Shown: positions 9,369 to 18,496, counted from the stretch's first letter. The stretch is 64,000 nt of DNA from Pseudoalteromonas sp. '520P1 No. 423' (GCF_001269985.1 NZ_BBZB01000001.1:2728001-2792000), one strand, 5' to 3'. Translations and numbers: made by a program. The notes: generated by a model from the sequence alone, not told the origin.

Positions 9369-9376
9369 AACTGTAT

Positions 9377-9835
9377 TTACAATGGTAATGAAGTAGTACG
9401 TTTCACACATGTCATAGTGACATTCGAATGTACTTCTTGCACATAGTCTAAGCATAATAAATTATCACGAACAAAATGCTCATAGCCTTCTATACCTTTT
9501 GAAATTATTCTCAGCATGAAATCCATAGTGCCTGCCATAGAGTAACATTCAGTTACTTGCTCGTAGCTCATGATCAAGCGTTCGAACTCTGCGAGTTTAT
9601 CGCTGCTATGATCTGACAAACGCACATGGGCATACACTAACATATCAAAACCAAGCATTTTAGGGTCTAGCAAAGCGACTTTGCCGTTAATAAAACCTTC
9701 TTGCTCTAACCTTGAAATACGGCGCCAACAAGGTGATTGTGATAGACCTACTTTGTCGGCAATTTCAGCTGTAGATAAGCTTGCATCTTGTTGTAACAAA
9801 GAAAGGATTTGGCGATCCACTTGATTTAATGACAT
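9377..9835 (-). CDS. Lrp/AsnC-family transcriptional regulator
   Basis: At 152 residues it has the standard length. An N-terminal helix-turn-helix (LNQVDRQILSLLQQDASLS, IADKVGLSQSPCWRRISRLE) is followed by a RAM ligand-binding domain with AGTMDFMLRI. The wing residues PCWRRI are those of amino-acid-responsive family members rather than global Lrp. The target is unknown. An inverted repeat upstream (9882-9932) could be its operator or a terminator for the M14 gene. Confidence 0.9.
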   Translation of the reverse strand: MSLNQVDRQILSLLQQDASLSTAEIADKVGLSQSPCWRRISRLEQEGFINGKVALLDPKMLGFDMLVYAHVRLSDHSSDKLAEFERLIMSYEQVTECYSMAGTMDFMLRIISKGIEGYEHFVRDNLLCLDYVQEVHSNVTMTCVKRTTSLPL

Positions 9836-9881
9836 GATTTTTTCTTATTTTCACTTTTAATAGGTGAAATTATACATAAGT

Positions 9882-9932
9882 TTTCTCTTTATACCAGTAT
9901 CTGAAACAGATTAACCTCAGTATAAAGAGAAA
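9882..9932. promoter_or_regulatory. 13 bp perfect inverted repeat upstream of the Lrp-type gene
   Basis: TTTCTCTTTATAC (9882-9894) and GTATAAAGAGAAA (9920-9932) are perfect complements with a 25 nt spacer. The pair lies between the M14 stop and the regulator start, both on the minus strand. It could be a terminator for the M14 operon or a binding site for the Lrp-like protein. The tail after the hairpin is not a clean T-run. Confidence 0.45.
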
Positions 9933-9953
9933 TATTTGTTAAATTTATTTCCG

Positions 9954-11759
9954 TTAATTACTTTGTATTAAAACAGGATATTTTAAATAACCTTTATCGT
10001 AAAAAGGCGTTTGTTGATAAAGCCAATTAAGTCGTGCTTTTTCACTTTTATTAAAGTCGCTATCTGTTGCTAATTTATGCTTAAACGCTTTAGCTATCTC
10101 AGGGTTAGCTTCCAGCATATCATTAGCAAAAGGTACTAAAGCATAATTTTCAACATATTCAGTGCGTTGAAATATAGTATTAAAATCTCCCCACTGAAAA
10201 AATGAGTCAGGTGCTTCAGGTTGTAATAAGTGTACAGCCAATTTACCTAAGGCTTGTGCTGTTTCAACTTTATACCAATTATCTAAATGAGTTTGCGGCA
10301 ATTTTTTATATTCAAAACTGGCAGATACACGCATTCTGCCTTCAAATGGCAATTTATCAAATTCAAACTCTGTTACGCTTGCTTGTTTTAAACCTTCAAG
10401 TTTAGCGTTAACTTGTGTTACTTCAATACCCTGAAGTTTCAGTTTAGTCACTATATTTTTGTACTGTGATGGAATGTAATATGCCTTTGGTACTTTTACT
10501 TTAGCTTTTACTTCCTTTTGCCAATAAATCGGTAAATTATCGTATTGAATTTTTTCGCCGATATATCTCACTTCTTTATGATCACTTAATTCACTGTGGA
10601 ATGTTTCATATTTAATACCTTTAAATGACATTAAATCGGCTTGTTTGCTATAACCTCTTTGTACAACAAGTTGTTCAGGTAAATGTGTTTGTTCATATTT
10701 TACTGCACTTGCGAGCTCAGTATCATATTTTGATAAGGCATCAATAATGCCATCAATAAATATATATGTGCCTAAAACACGTTGTTTGTATGGCTTTAAA
10801 GAGTGATTTTCAACAAGAATAGTCGGTAAGTTTCTTAAGTCGCCCCAACCGTTTGAATATCTTGGTGTTGCAACCCAACCCGCTAAACCTTGTTTAAAAT
10901 CGCGTTTGTTCATTACAAACACTAACGGGCCTGGAATATGACCTGATTTAGCAAGTTTGTTATCTAATAATGGTTTGAATTTTTCTTCTAACACTTTTGA
11001 AATAAGCGGTGATTCGCTAGCGGAAGTTGGCATATAGCCATACGTGATGTCGTATTGATAATCAGCACCGTCAGTGACGTGTATATCGACATATAAATTT
11101 GGATTGTATTTATTAACAACTTCAGCAATCGCTTTGACACCTGGGGTATCTAGTTTAGTGTAATCTCGGTTTAAATTAAGGTTTTTGCTATTTGTTCTAA
11201 AGCCCATTTCAACTGGGCCTCTTTGGTTTATACGGTTAAACCGACTACTACGCTCATGACCATCAACATTCAATATTGGGATAAATAGGATATTAACGCG
11301 CTTTAATATATCATGTCTTTTACCTTCACTGATATCTCTAAGCAGCATAAAACTTGCGTCTTTACCGTCTATTTCACCTGAATGAATACCTGCCTGTAAT
11401 AGTACCGTTGGTTTATCATTATCAAGATCACCATTTTCACTTGCTATCAACATTTTTATGTCGCGGTTTTGAGAGCTCAAACCAATTGTTGTAATTGAAA
11501 ACTGTTTTTTGTTACTTAATGCCAGCTTATCTAGATAAACCATCGTTTGTTGATAGTTAGGTGACACTTTACCTAAAGATTTTTCAAAATCTGTTAAAAG
11601 ATCACCGCTTGTTGTCATCAGACTTTCGCTTTGGCCTTGCCATTTTATAAGAGGCGGTAAATGTGCATCAGTTGAAACAGCACTGATAGCCGAAAATGAC
11701 GAAACGAGTGCACAGGTAGAAAATACAACTGAAGGTGTTTTTAATAAAGACGAAAACAT
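9954..11759 (-). CDS. Secreted M14-family zinc carboxypeptidase
   Basis: This 601-residue exported enzyme has a signal peptide of about 27 residues. The M14 domain spans roughly residues 60-350. Zinc ligands are H126 and E129 (IHSGEID) and H227 (VDIHVTDG), and the catalytic glutamate is E317 in LVENHS. A C-terminal region of about 230 residues is not recognised and may be a beta domain. It should trim peptides in the periplasm or outside the cell, in keeping with a protein-degrading marine lifestyle. It starts 3 nt after a solute-binding protein gene, so the two form an operon. Confidence 0.88.
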   Translation of the reverse strand: MFSSLLKTPSVVFSTCALVSSFSAISAVSTDAHLPPLIKWQGQSESLMTTSGDLLTDFEKSLGKVSPNYQQTMVYLDKLALSNKKQFSITTIGLSSQNRDIKMLIASENGDLDNDKPTVLLQAGIHSGEIDGKDASFMLLRDISEGKRHDILKRVNILFIPILNVDGHERSSRFNRINQRGPVEMGFRTNSKNLNLNRDYTKLDTPGVKAIAEVVNKYNPNLYVDIHVTDGADYQYDITYGYMPTSASESPLISKVLEEKFKPLLDNKLAKSGHIPGPLVFVMNKRDFKQGLAGWVATPRYSNGWGDLRNLPTILVENHSLKPYKQRVLGTYIFIDGIIDALSKYDTELASAVKYEQTHLPEQLVVQRGYSKQADLMSFKGIKYETFHSELSDHKEVRYIGEKIQYDNLPIYWQKEVKAKVKVPKAYYIPSQYKNIVTKLKLQGIEVTQVNAKLEGLKQASVTEFEFDKLPFEGRMRVSASFEYKKLPQTHLDNWYKVETAQALGKLAVHLLQPEAPDSFFQWGDFNTIFQRTEYVENYALVPFANDMLEANPEIAKAFKHKLATDSDFNKSEKARLNWLYQQTPFYDKGYLKYPVLIQSN

Positions 11760-11762
11760 AAA

Positions 11763-12488
11763 CTACTCTATAATTAATGTATTACTGGCTTTTAATTCTC
11801 TCAACGCAAAATTGAATTTTTGCATTAAATAGCCACAAGATACATATTGTTGACTACAAACCAAATAGATTGGTTGATTCGATAAATAATTAACATAACT
11901 TAATTTTGTATTATCAACTTCATCAGAAAACCAGTCTTCAAGCAAACTTTTCGCGACCAGTGGCTCAATTAATAAGAGATCTGTTTCTCCCGCTAATAGT
12001 TTCTTTATCCCTTCATAATCAGAAATACTCGAAACTAATTTTAATTGCGATTTGTAATCATCAAAATAGTCGCCGTAGCTGTACCCTTTTGTTATACCAA
12101 TTGAATAGCGACGAAGTTGATCTATACGCTCTAGTTTAAGTTTTGTATTTTTACGATACAACAAACTGGTATTGAGTGAGGTAATGGGAACGGAGAATAT
12201 CCAGTTCTTTGTCCGTTGCTCTGTTTTATACCACATAAATGAAAAACTATTACCTTGCGTGATAGCAAGCTCAGTCTCTGGCCAACTCATAAATTGATAC
12301 TTTACTTTATACCCTTGCATCTTAAATATTTCAGTGACTATTTTAGCTAATTTTCCTTTGTTATTTTTGCGCCCATCTATATAAGGCGGATAATTATCAA
12401 CACTTAAAGTAATCTTATCTTTAGCATGCACTTTCATTGAAATAGACAAAGATGAAAGTAAAAAAATATATAATAAATTTTTAAACAT
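11763..12488 (-). CDS. Periplasmic solute-binding protein family 3 (transporter-less)
   Basis: The 241-residue product has a signal peptide and a bacterial solute-binding family 3 fold (KITLSVDNYPPYIDG, GKLAKIVTEIFKMQGY, GETDLLLIEPLVAKSLL). No ABC permease or ATPase gene is nearby. Many such stand-alone proteins in Alteromonadales look like sensors or scavengers rather than transport components. It is the first gene of an operon with the M14 peptidase, so a peptide or amino-acid ligand is plausible but not shown. Confidence 0.82.
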   Translation of the reverse strand: MFKNLLYIFLLSSLSISMKVHAKDKITLSVDNYPPYIDGRKNNKGKLAKIVTEIFKMQGYKVKYQFMSWPETELAITQGNSFSFMWYKTEQRTKNWIFSVPITSLNTSLLYRKNTKLKLERIDQLRRYSIGITKGYSYGDYFDDYKSQLKLVSSISDYEGIKKLLAGETDLLLIEPLVAKSLLEDWFSDEVDNTKLSYVNYLSNQPIYLVCSQQYVSCGYLMQKFNFALRELKASNTLIIE

Positions 12489-12614
12489 ATAAACAACCTC
12501 ATGCTCTGAATAAACTCACTATACCCAAATTAAGAATGAATACGAATTTGTTTCTTATTTTGAGTATACTCGTTCATGTTTAAAGATGTATTTTGATTTT
12601 AATATAAGGCTCAT

Positions 12615-13442
12615 ATGAAAAAATCTATTTTAATTACAGGCTGCTCTTCGGGTATTGGTTTATATTGTGCTCAAAAACTCCATGAGCAGGGCTATAATGT
12701 AATTGCTAGCTGCAGAAAACAAAGTGATGTTGATAAGTTAAAAAGCCTAGGTTTAACCTGTATCCAATTAGATTTGGCCAATAGTGAGAGTATCAATCAA
12801 GGTTTCAAACATGCTTTAAGCCTGCTTAACGGTAAACTAGACATATTATTTAACAACGGTGCATATGGACAACCTGGTGCTGTTGAGGACTTATCAACTG
12901 ATGCACTAAGGCACCAGTTTGAAACAAACTTATTTGGCTGGCACGAATTGACATTATTAGCGCTTAAACATATGAGGCAATCAAACTCTGGTCGCATTAT
13001 TCAAAACTCATCCGTGTTAGGTTTAATCGCTCTGCCCTATCGCGGCGCTTATAATGCCAGTAAATTCGCATTAGAAGGCTTAACCGATACATTAAGAATG
13101 GAGCTGAAAGAGACTAATATACAAATTAGTTTAATAGAGCCTGGCCCAATAAAATCTCAATTTCGAGTCAATGCGTTAAAAGCATTCAATGAACATATAG
13201 ACGTAGCCAATAGCTATCACAAAGACAATTATTTATTACAGCAACAAAGATTAGAAAAACAGACTAAGAGCAGTGCTTTTACCTTAGAGCCAGAAGCGGT
13301 TTATAAATGTTTATATCATGCAATTGAGCATAAAAAGGCGAAACCCAGATATTATGTGACATTCCCAACATATTTATTTGGTTATTTAAAACGATTCATT
13401 TCAACCAATATGCTAGATAAATTATTATATAAGAGTAAATAA
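12615..13442 (+). CDS. Short-chain dehydrogenase/reductase
   Basis: A classical SDR of 275 residues. The nucleotide-binding motif TGCSSGIG is at residues 8-15, NNGAYG at 80-85, and the catalytic Y146 and K150 are in YNASK, with a preceding serine in QNSSVLG. The C-terminal extension (about 190-275) resembles YbbO-like and retinol-dehydrogenase-like members. The substrate is unknown. The gene is monocistronic and convergent with rplT, sharing a strong terminator. Confidence 0.88.
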   Translation: MKKSILITGCSSGIGLYCAQKLHEQGYNVIASCRKQSDVDKLKSLGLTCIQLDLANSESINQGFKHALSLLNGKLDILFNNGAYGQPGAVEDLSTDALRHQFETNLFGWHELTLLALKHMRQSNSGRIIQNSSVLGLIALPYRGAYNASKFALEGLTDTLRMELKETNIQISLIEPGPIKSQFRVNALKAFNEHIDVANSYHKDNYLLQQQRLEKQTKSSAFTLEPEAVYKCLYHAIEHKKAKPRYYVTFPTYLFGYLKRFISTNMLDKLLYKSK

Positions 13443-13474
13443 GGTGCTAGGGGCTTATCAGATTCTAAAAAACA

Positions 13475-13498
13475 AAAAGGGAGCCTAGGCTCCCTTTT
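13475..13498. terminator. Bidirectional terminator between the SDR gene and rplT
   Basis: AAAAGGGAGCC (13475-13485) and GGCTCCCTTTT (13488-13498) form a perfect palindromic stem. T-runs are present on both strands. It closes the thrS-infC-rpmI-rplT operon from the right. Confidence 0.88.
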
Positions 13499-13520
13499 AA
13501 CAGCTTTTAATCAAAAAAGA

Positions 13521-13880
13521 TTAAGCAGCTAAACCTTCTTTTGCTTTATTTACTAAAGCAGTGAAAGCAACTTGGTCATAAACAGCGATATCTGCAAGGA
13601 TCTTACGATCGATTTCTACAGAAGTTTTCTTAAGACCGTTGATGAAACGGCTGTAAGAAAGACCATTTTGACGTGCAGCAGCATTGATACGTGCAATCCA
13701 AAGACGACGGAAAGTACGTTTCTTAGCGCGACGATCGCGGTAAGCGTATTGACCCGCTTTAGTTACTGCCTGAAAAGCTACGCGGTAAACACGTGAACGT
13801 GCTCCGTAATAACCTTTAGCTTGTTTTAATACTTTCTTGTGACGTTGACGTGCGATAACACCGCGTTTAACTCTTGCCAT
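13521..13880 (-). CDS. rplT: 50S ribosomal protein L20
   Basis: The 119-residue basic protein has the typical start [16 protein letters not shown] and the core [19 protein letters not shown]20 is an early 23S rRNA-binding assembly protein. In enterobacteria it also represses the rpmI-rplT messenger. It lies 15 nt after rpmI and ends the operon. Confidence 0.98.
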   Translation of the reverse strand: MARVKRGVIARQRHKKVLKQAKGYYGARSRVYRVAFQAVTKAGQYAYRDRRAKKRTFRRLWIARINAAARQNGLSYSRFINGLKKTSVEIDRKILADIAVYDQVAFTALVNKAKEGLAA

Positions 13881-13895
13881 TTTAAAAAACCTCTA

Positions 13896-14096
13896 TTAAG
13901 CGAATGGTAACATACGTGAAACAAGACCATGGTCATTTTTATGAACCATTGTCTTAGGACGTAAGTGAGCCTTACGCTTAGAAGATTTCTTAGTCAAAAT
14001 ATGACGAAGATGCGATTGTTTACGTTTAAAACCGCCAGAAGCAGTCTTTTTAAAACGCTTAGCAGCGCCACTGTGGCTTTTAAGCTTATAGCCCAT
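13896..14096 (-). CDS. rpmI: 50S ribosomal protein L35
   Basis: The 66-residue protein has the family motifs [18 protein letters not shown] and [18 protein letters not shown]. The ATG at 14096 has GGAGTT as its ribosome-binding site. A 228 nt leader separates it from infC and contains two stem-loops, where L20 control would be expected from the E. coli model. Confidence 0.98.
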   Translation of the reverse strand: MGYKLKSHSGAAKRFKKTASGGFKRKQSHLRHILTKKSSKRKAHLRPKTMVHKNDHGLVSRMLPFA

Positions 14097-14198
14097 TGCA
14101 ATAACTCCAAATGTATTGCGTTATATAAAGTAAGCAGGCGGATAATGCGAAGATCATCACTTGTATGGCCAAACTTACTACGAATTCCGGCGAATATT

Positions 14199-14271
14199 TA
14201 TCTAGCAAGCTAGATACAATATTACTTTTAGTTGCCGGTTAAATCAGGTGAGGGTACATTAAAAATGTACC
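14199..14271 (-). promoter_or_regulatory. Structured infC-rpmI leader (candidate L20 operator)
   Basis: Two hairpins lie between infC and rpmI. GGTACATT (14253-14260) pairs with AATGTACC (14264-14271), and TATCTAG (14199-14205) pairs with CTAGATA (14210-14216). Neither has a T-tract on the minus strand, so they are not simple terminators. In E. coli, L20 represses rpmI translation by binding a pseudoknot in this region. I infer a similar role from position only. Confidence 0.4.
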
Positions 14272-14324
14272 TTAACTTGTATACCTAATTTAAATTTAGG
14301 TTTAAATGCTTGCACATTTAAAAA

Positions 14325-14870
14325 TTACTTTTTAGCTACTGGAGACATCATCATGACCATTTGACGGCCTTCGGCACGTCTTGGGAATGATTCAACTTGT
14401 GCTATCTCTTGTAAATCGTCTTTAATACGATTTAATAAAGTGATACCAATGTCTTGGTGAGCCATTTCACGTCCACGGAAACGAATTGTAATTTTAGCTT
14501 TATCACCAGCTTCTAGGAACTTAGTTAAGTTACGAAGTTTTATCTGGTAATCGCCTTCGTCAGTACCTGGACGGAATTTGATTTCTTTTATTTGAACTTG
14601 TTTTTGCTTTTTCTTTTGTTCTTTTTGAGCTTTGCTCTCTTCGAACAAGAATTTGCCGTAATCCATCACCCTACATACTGGTGGTTCGGCATTAGGGCTA
14701 ATTTCAACTAAATCAACGCCGCTTTCATCTGCTTTTGCAAATGCTTCTGCAAGCGTTACAATGCCAATTTTTTCGTTGTCTAAACCGATTAATCGAACTT
14801 CTCTAGCTGTGATATCATCGTTTAGCTTATGCTTTTGAGCTGCTTGTTGATTTTTTTTGCCGCCTCTAAT
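14325..14870 (-). CDS. infC: Translation initiation factor IF-3, AUU start
   Basis: IF-3 checks the start codon and keeps the 30S subunit free. The protein (181 residues) has the core motifs [20 protein letters not shown] and [21 protein letters not shown] start it at the ATT codon at 14870, giving the N-terminus (M)RGGKKNQ. A strong GGAGG (14879-14883) sits 8 nt upstream, and no ATG is present. A TTG at 14885 overlaps that ribosome-binding site and is unlikely. The rare AUU start is the known basis of IF-3 autoregulation in E. coli. Confidence 0.96.
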   Translation of the reverse strand: MRGGKKNQQAAQKHKLNDDITAREVRLIGLDNEKIGIVTLAEAFAKADESGVDLVEISPNAEPPVCRVMDYGKFLFEESKAQKEQKKKQKQVQIKEIKFRPGTDEGDYQIKLRNLTKFLEAGDKAKITIRFRGREMAHQDIGITLLNRIKDDLQEIAQVESFPRRAEGRQMVMMMSPVAKK

Positions 14871-14878
14871 GGGACCTT

Positions 14879-14883
14879 CCTCC
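14879..14883 (-). promoter_or_regulatory. Ribosome-binding site that fixes the AUU start of infC
   Basis: GGAGG on the minus strand, 8 nt before the ATT codon. It decides the start of infC because the only upstream alternative would lie within it. Confidence 0.85.
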
Positions 14884-14900
14884 AAAAAATATATAAATAA

Positions 14901-14929
14901 ATGCGGTATGTTTATTTTTGATACCGCAT
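14901..14929 (-). promoter_or_regulatory. Hairpin between thrS and infC
   Basis: ATGCGGTAT (14901-14909) pairs perfectly with ATACCGCAT (14921-14929) around an 11 nt loop. On the minus strand it is followed by a T/A-rich stretch ending in TTTTTT, just before the infC ribosome-binding site. It could be a partial terminator or an RNA processing site separating thrS from infC levels. Confidence 0.5.
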
Positions 14930-14950
14930 CACTTTTCTAATTATACTGCA

Positions 14951-16861
14951 TTAAGCGCGATTTTTAACTTCTTCGCTTAATTTATTAATAAATTCGTCAA
15001 CTTTAAATTTACCTAAGTCTTCACCTGAACGAGTTCTTACAGCAACTTCGTTTTCTTCTACTTCTTTGTTACCAACAACAAGCAGGTAAGGAATACGTTT
15101 TAAAGTGTGCTCGCGGATTTTAAAGCCTATCTTCTCATTTCTCAAGTCCGATTTTGCTCTAAAGCCCATTTTATTCAATTTTTTTACTGTTTCGTGCACA
15201 AAATCAGCTTGTTTATCGGTAATATTCATCACAACAACTTGTTTTGGCGCTAACCAAGTCGGGAATTTACCAGAATACTCTTCTGTTAATATACCAATAA
15301 AACGCTCTAATGAGCCTAAAATTGCTCTGTGGATCATTACTGGTGTTTGACGTTCGTTATTTTCATCAACATAGGTTGCGCCTAAACGACCCGGTAATGC
15401 AAAATCTAATTGTACAGTACCACACTGCCAAGCACGACCTAAACAGTCATAAAGTGTGAATTCAATTTTAGGACCGTAGAAAGCACCTTCACCTGGTAGA
15501 TATTCAAATTCAATATCATTTGCTTCTAATGCATCAGCAAGTGCTTTTTCTGATTTATCCCAAGTTTCATCATCACCAATACGCTTTTCAGGGCGAGTTG
15601 ATAATTTAACGACTACATTATCAAAACCAAAAGTTTCATAAGTGTCGTAAACCATTTTGATACATGTAGACACTTCATCCATTACTTGCTCTTCAGTACA
15701 GAAAACATGTGCATCATCTTGCGTAAAGCCACGCACACGCATTAGTCCATGTAAGGCACCTGATGGCTCGTTACGATGGCAACAACCAAACTCAGCCATA
15801 CGTAATGGTAAATCACGATACGATTTTAAACCTTGATTAAATATCTGAACATGACCTGGGCAGTTCATAGGTTTAATCGCATATTCGCGTTTTTCAGATG
15901 TCGTTGTAAACATTGCATCTGAGTATTTATCCCAGTGACCTGATTTTTCCCAAAGAGAGCGATCCATCATTAATGGACCTTTTACTTCTTCGTAATCATA
16001 ATGACGTAGTTTTTCTCGAACAAAGTTTTCAAGCTCTAGGTAAAGATTCCAACCATCGTTATGCCAAAATACCATGCCCGGCGCTTCTTCTTGCCAGTGC
16101 CATAAATCAAGTGCTTTACCAATTTTACGGTGATCTCGCTTTTCAGCTTCTTCTAAACGCTGGATATATGCTTTTAATTGTTTTTTATCAGCCCATGCTG
16201 TGCCGTAAACACGTTGTAGCATTTTGTTATCTGAGTCGCCACGCCAATATGCGCCTGCAACTTTCATTATTTTAAAGTGCTGACAGAATTTCATGTTTGG
16301 TACGTGAGGACCACGACACATATCGATATATTCTTCATGATGATAAAGTGCTGGCGTATCATCTTTAGAGATATTCTCATCTAAGATCTCAAGTTTATAA
16401 CTTTCGCCACGCCCTGAAAATGCATCATACGCATCTTGCCAAGTGCCTGTTTTCTTAACTACTTGATAGCCAGTTTTAGCAAGCTTAGTCATGCGTTTTT
16501 GTAATTCATCTAAATCGTCTTGTGTGATTGAATGCTCAAGATCGATATCGTAGTAAAAACCATTATCAATAGTTGGACCAATCGCCATTTTTACATCTGG
16601 GAACATTTGCTTAATAGCATGTCCAAGTAAATGCGCACATGAGTGACGAATAATTTCTAAACCATCATCATCTTTAGCGGTGATAATTTCCAAACGGCTA
16701 TCTTGGGTCATAACTTCACAAGCGTCAACACGCTCGCCATCAATACGACCTGCGATGGTTGCTTTAGCTAGGCCTGGACCTATATCATTTGCAACATCTA
16801 AAACTGAAACTGGGTTTTCAAAAGTTCTTTGACTACCATCTGGAAGTGTAATTACTGGCAT
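14951..16861 (-). CDS. thrS: Threonyl-tRNA synthetase
   Basis: This class II synthetase of 636 residues charges tRNA-Thr. It has an N-terminal TGS domain ([14 protein letters not shown]) and an editing domain with [10 protein letters not shown] and CRGPH. The catalytic core contains [10 protein letters not shown], which includes a zinc cysteine, and a C-terminal anticodon-binding domain follows. I chose MPVITLP at 16861, with AAAGGA as ribosome-binding site; the longer in-frame start adds 14 unlikely residues. It is the first gene of thrS-infC-rpmI-rplT. A possible operator lies in its leader. Confidence 0.97.
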   Translation of the reverse strand: MPVITLPDGSQRTFENPVSVLDVANDIGPGLAKATIAGRIDGERVDACEVMTQDSRLEIITAKDDDGLEIIRHSCAHLLGHAIKQMFPDVKMAIGPTIDNGFYYDIDLEHSITQDDLDELQKRMTKLAKTGYQVVKKTGTWQDAYDAFSGRGESYKLEILDENISKDDTPALYHHEEYIDMCRGPHVPNMKFCQHFKIMKVAGAYWRGDSDNKMLQRVYGTAWADKKQLKAYIQRLEEAEKRDHRKIGKALDLWHWQEEAPGMVFWHNDGWNLYLELENFVREKLRHYDYEEVKGPLMMDRSLWEKSGHWDKYSDAMFTTTSEKREYAIKPMNCPGHVQIFNQGLKSYRDLPLRMAEFGCCHRNEPSGALHGLMRVRGFTQDDAHVFCTEEQVMDEVSTCIKMVYDTYETFGFDNVVVKLSTRPEKRIGDDETWDKSEKALADALEANDIEFEYLPGEGAFYGPKIEFTLYDCLGRAWQCGTVQLDFALPGRLGATYVDENNERQTPVMIHRAILGSLERFIGILTEEYSGKFPTWLAPKQVVVMNITDKQADFVHETVKKLNKMGFRAKSDLRNEKIGFKIREHTLKRIPYLLVVGNKEVEENEVAVRTRSGEDLGKFKVDEFINKLSEEVKNRA

Positions 16862-16946
16862 TTTATATCCTTTATTACAGTGGTGACACCTACAATGCAT
16901 CACATATAATTTTTACTTGAAATAGATTTTATAACTCAAATAGTGA

Positions 16947-16967
16947 AACTTTCTTACGATGAAGATC
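16947..16967 (-). promoter_or_regulatory. Candidate ThrRS operator (tRNA-Thr anticodon-arm mimic)
   Basis: On the minus strand a short stem encloses the 7 nt loop ATCGTAA (16954-16960). This places U33-like T, then CGT, then A, exactly as in a tRNA-Thr(CGU) anticodon loop. The stem is weak: C-G, T-A and T-A pairs, one mismatch, then weak pairs. In E. coli, ThrRS represses its own messenger through such mimics. Here it lies about 95 nt before the ATG, so the case is suggestive only. Confidence 0.35.
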
Positions 16968-17007
16968 ATTATTAAAGTAATGTTATGTTATGTTATTTAT
17001 TATTTGT

Positions 17008-17022
17008 CTGTGAAAATCACAG
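17008..17022 (-). promoter_or_regulatory. Small hairpin upstream of thrS
   Basis: CTGTGA and TCACAG pair perfectly around a 3 nt loop. It may be part of the thrS leader or a dyad operator. Three tandem TGTTA units (16981-16995) lie just downstream on the transcript. Confidence 0.3.
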
Positions 17023-17081
17023 GAAGCCTATTGTCTTAAACCTGAGACAAAAATACAATAGTTTACCTTGGTTATCTGACG

Positions 17082-17342
17082 CTATTTTAATAGTTCATGA
17101 TCTTTAGGCAGCTGTTTAGATATCCAAACTGCAAGCCTATGCTTCATATTAAGTTGATTTTCATCTTCTTCTTTAAGCGGCTGTATTAACTTATCACTGA
17201 CTAGTAAGCGATATAGGCTTTCGATTTTTTCTTTAGCAGAATTAGTACCTGAGAACTTTTTAAACCCACGATTATTTGCATATACTTCACCAATAATAAT
17301 CGCTTGTTTTAGCAGGGCTGTTTCATTTTTAAGCTTTTTCAT
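17082..17342 (-). CDS. DUF5062-like small protein
   Basis: The 86-residue protein has the features I recall for the DUF5062 family: MKKLKNETALLKQAIIIGEVYA, a central SAKEKIESLYRLLVSDKLIQP and the end HRLAVWISKQLPKDHELLK. It is soluble and alpha-helical, with no known function. The start at 17342 is supported by AAGGAATT upstream; a longer in-frame start adds 15 residues and is less likely. The gene is divergent from the DUF2750 gene. Confidence 0.75.
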   Translation of the reverse strand: MKKLKNETALLKQAIIIGEVYANNRGFKKFSGTNSAKEKIESLYRLLVSDKLIQPLKEEDENQLNMKHRLAVWISKQLPKDHELLK

Positions 17343-17513
17343 TTTAATTCCTTTACGTCGATTATGATTGGAAATATTAATTTCCACTCAAGCTTATTCA
17401 ATGTCATTATCTATGTAAATACTTATACTCATTCAAGTTAAAAAAACTGCCTGAACCCCCTATATATCGTGTTATCATTGCAATGTTTTTATAAAGTTAA
17501 CCACGGATCCCCT

Positions 17514-17921
17514 ATGAGCACAGCTTTAACACCTGAAATGATTACCACTATCAGCCAATATGATATTGAAAAACGTTATAAATATCTGATCAAAGAAGTC
17601 GTTAAAAACCAATCTATTTGGATTTTAACTGATGAACATGGCTGCGTGATGTTAAATACTGACGATGAAGACTGTGTACCAATATGGCCAAATCAAGCAT
17701 TTGCACAAGCATGGGCTACAGGCGATTGGGATGAATGTAAAGCAAAAGAAATTGATTTAAAAACATGGCATTCTCGTTGGACTCATGGTTTAGAAGATGA
17801 TGATTTAGCGATTGTTGTATTTCCAAACCTCGAAGAAGACGGCTTAGTTGTATTCCCTGACGAATTAGACTTTGAGCTTAAATCACAAAACAAAAAAAAT
17901 AAACAACATCAAAGACGTTAG
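17514..17921 (+). CDS. DUF2750 family protein
   Basis: A 135-residue cytosolic acidic protein with the DUF2750 pattern: RYKYLIKEVVKNQSIWIL, GCVMLNTDDEDCVPIWPNQAFAQAWA, and the C-terminal VVFPNLEEDGLVVFPDELDFEL. The function is unknown. I use the ATG at 17514 rather than an upstream GTG because the family starts near there. It is monocistronic, and no clear terminator is seen. Confidence 0.82.
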   Translation: MSTALTPEMITTISQYDIEKRYKYLIKEVVKNQSIWILTDEHGCVMLNTDDEDCVPIWPNQAFAQAWATGDWDECKAKEIDLKTWHSRWTHGLEDDDLAIVVFPNLEEDGLVVFPDELDFELKSQNKKNKQHQRR

Positions 17922-18109
17922 TTTTAGAGCATATATCGCTTATTACTTAACCTATGGTATTCAAATGCCATAGGTTCAAGATAACGAATACTTATTTTTA
18001 ATAAACCCTGCCACCTTTTATCATTTTATTGCACCGTTCAACACATTATTAGTTTGAAGGTAAAGAATGCACCTATTATTTGTCCACTTCAATTAAGGAG
18101 ATATTCAAA

Positions 18110-18367
18110 ATGGAACAATTTCTAACAACATTGCAAAACTTAACTTTTATTCAATACGCCACATTTATACCGTTATTTTTAATCATATATTTTATTCCAA
18201 CAATTTTGGCTTATTTCTTCAATAGGCAAAATCTTAAAATAATTGCGATAGCTAATGTTCCTGCTGGATTTTCAATGTTAATTTGGTTTGCGCTCATTAT
18301 ATTTTCTATTACGGGTAATGCATCCGATAAGCTGCTAAAAAAATTAAAAATAACAAAACAAGCCTAA
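18110..18367 (+). CDS. Superinfection-immunity-like small membrane protein
   Basis: The 85-residue product has two hydrophobic helices (about 15-35 and 47-70). The first contains IIYFIPTILAYFFNR and the second AGFSMLIWFALIIFSITG. This matches the general pattern of the Imm_superinfect family, named after phage T4 Imm, but most bacterial members have no proven phage role. AAGGAG lies at a good distance before the ATG at 18110, which decides the start. No phage genes are nearby. Family assignment is moderate. Confidence 0.55.
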   Translation: MEQFLTTLQNLTFIQYATFIPLFLIIYFIPTILAYFFNRQNLKIIAIANVPAGFSMLIWFALIIFSITGNASDKLLKKLKITKQA

Positions 18368-18496
18368 GTTTTAAAGCTTAATTAATCTATTTATGGGTTA
18401 ATTAAGCTTGATTATTTCATTGCTTTAATAGAATATTTTTTGACAAGCTATCATTTAGTTCCATACTTGAATAAAACCAAGCTATATTGGAATCAA

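Noticed and set aside
16981..16997. Tandem TGTTA units as a possible repeat array
   Set aside because: Only three short units in AT-rich leader DNA. This is too little for a CRISPR or a regulated repeat array.
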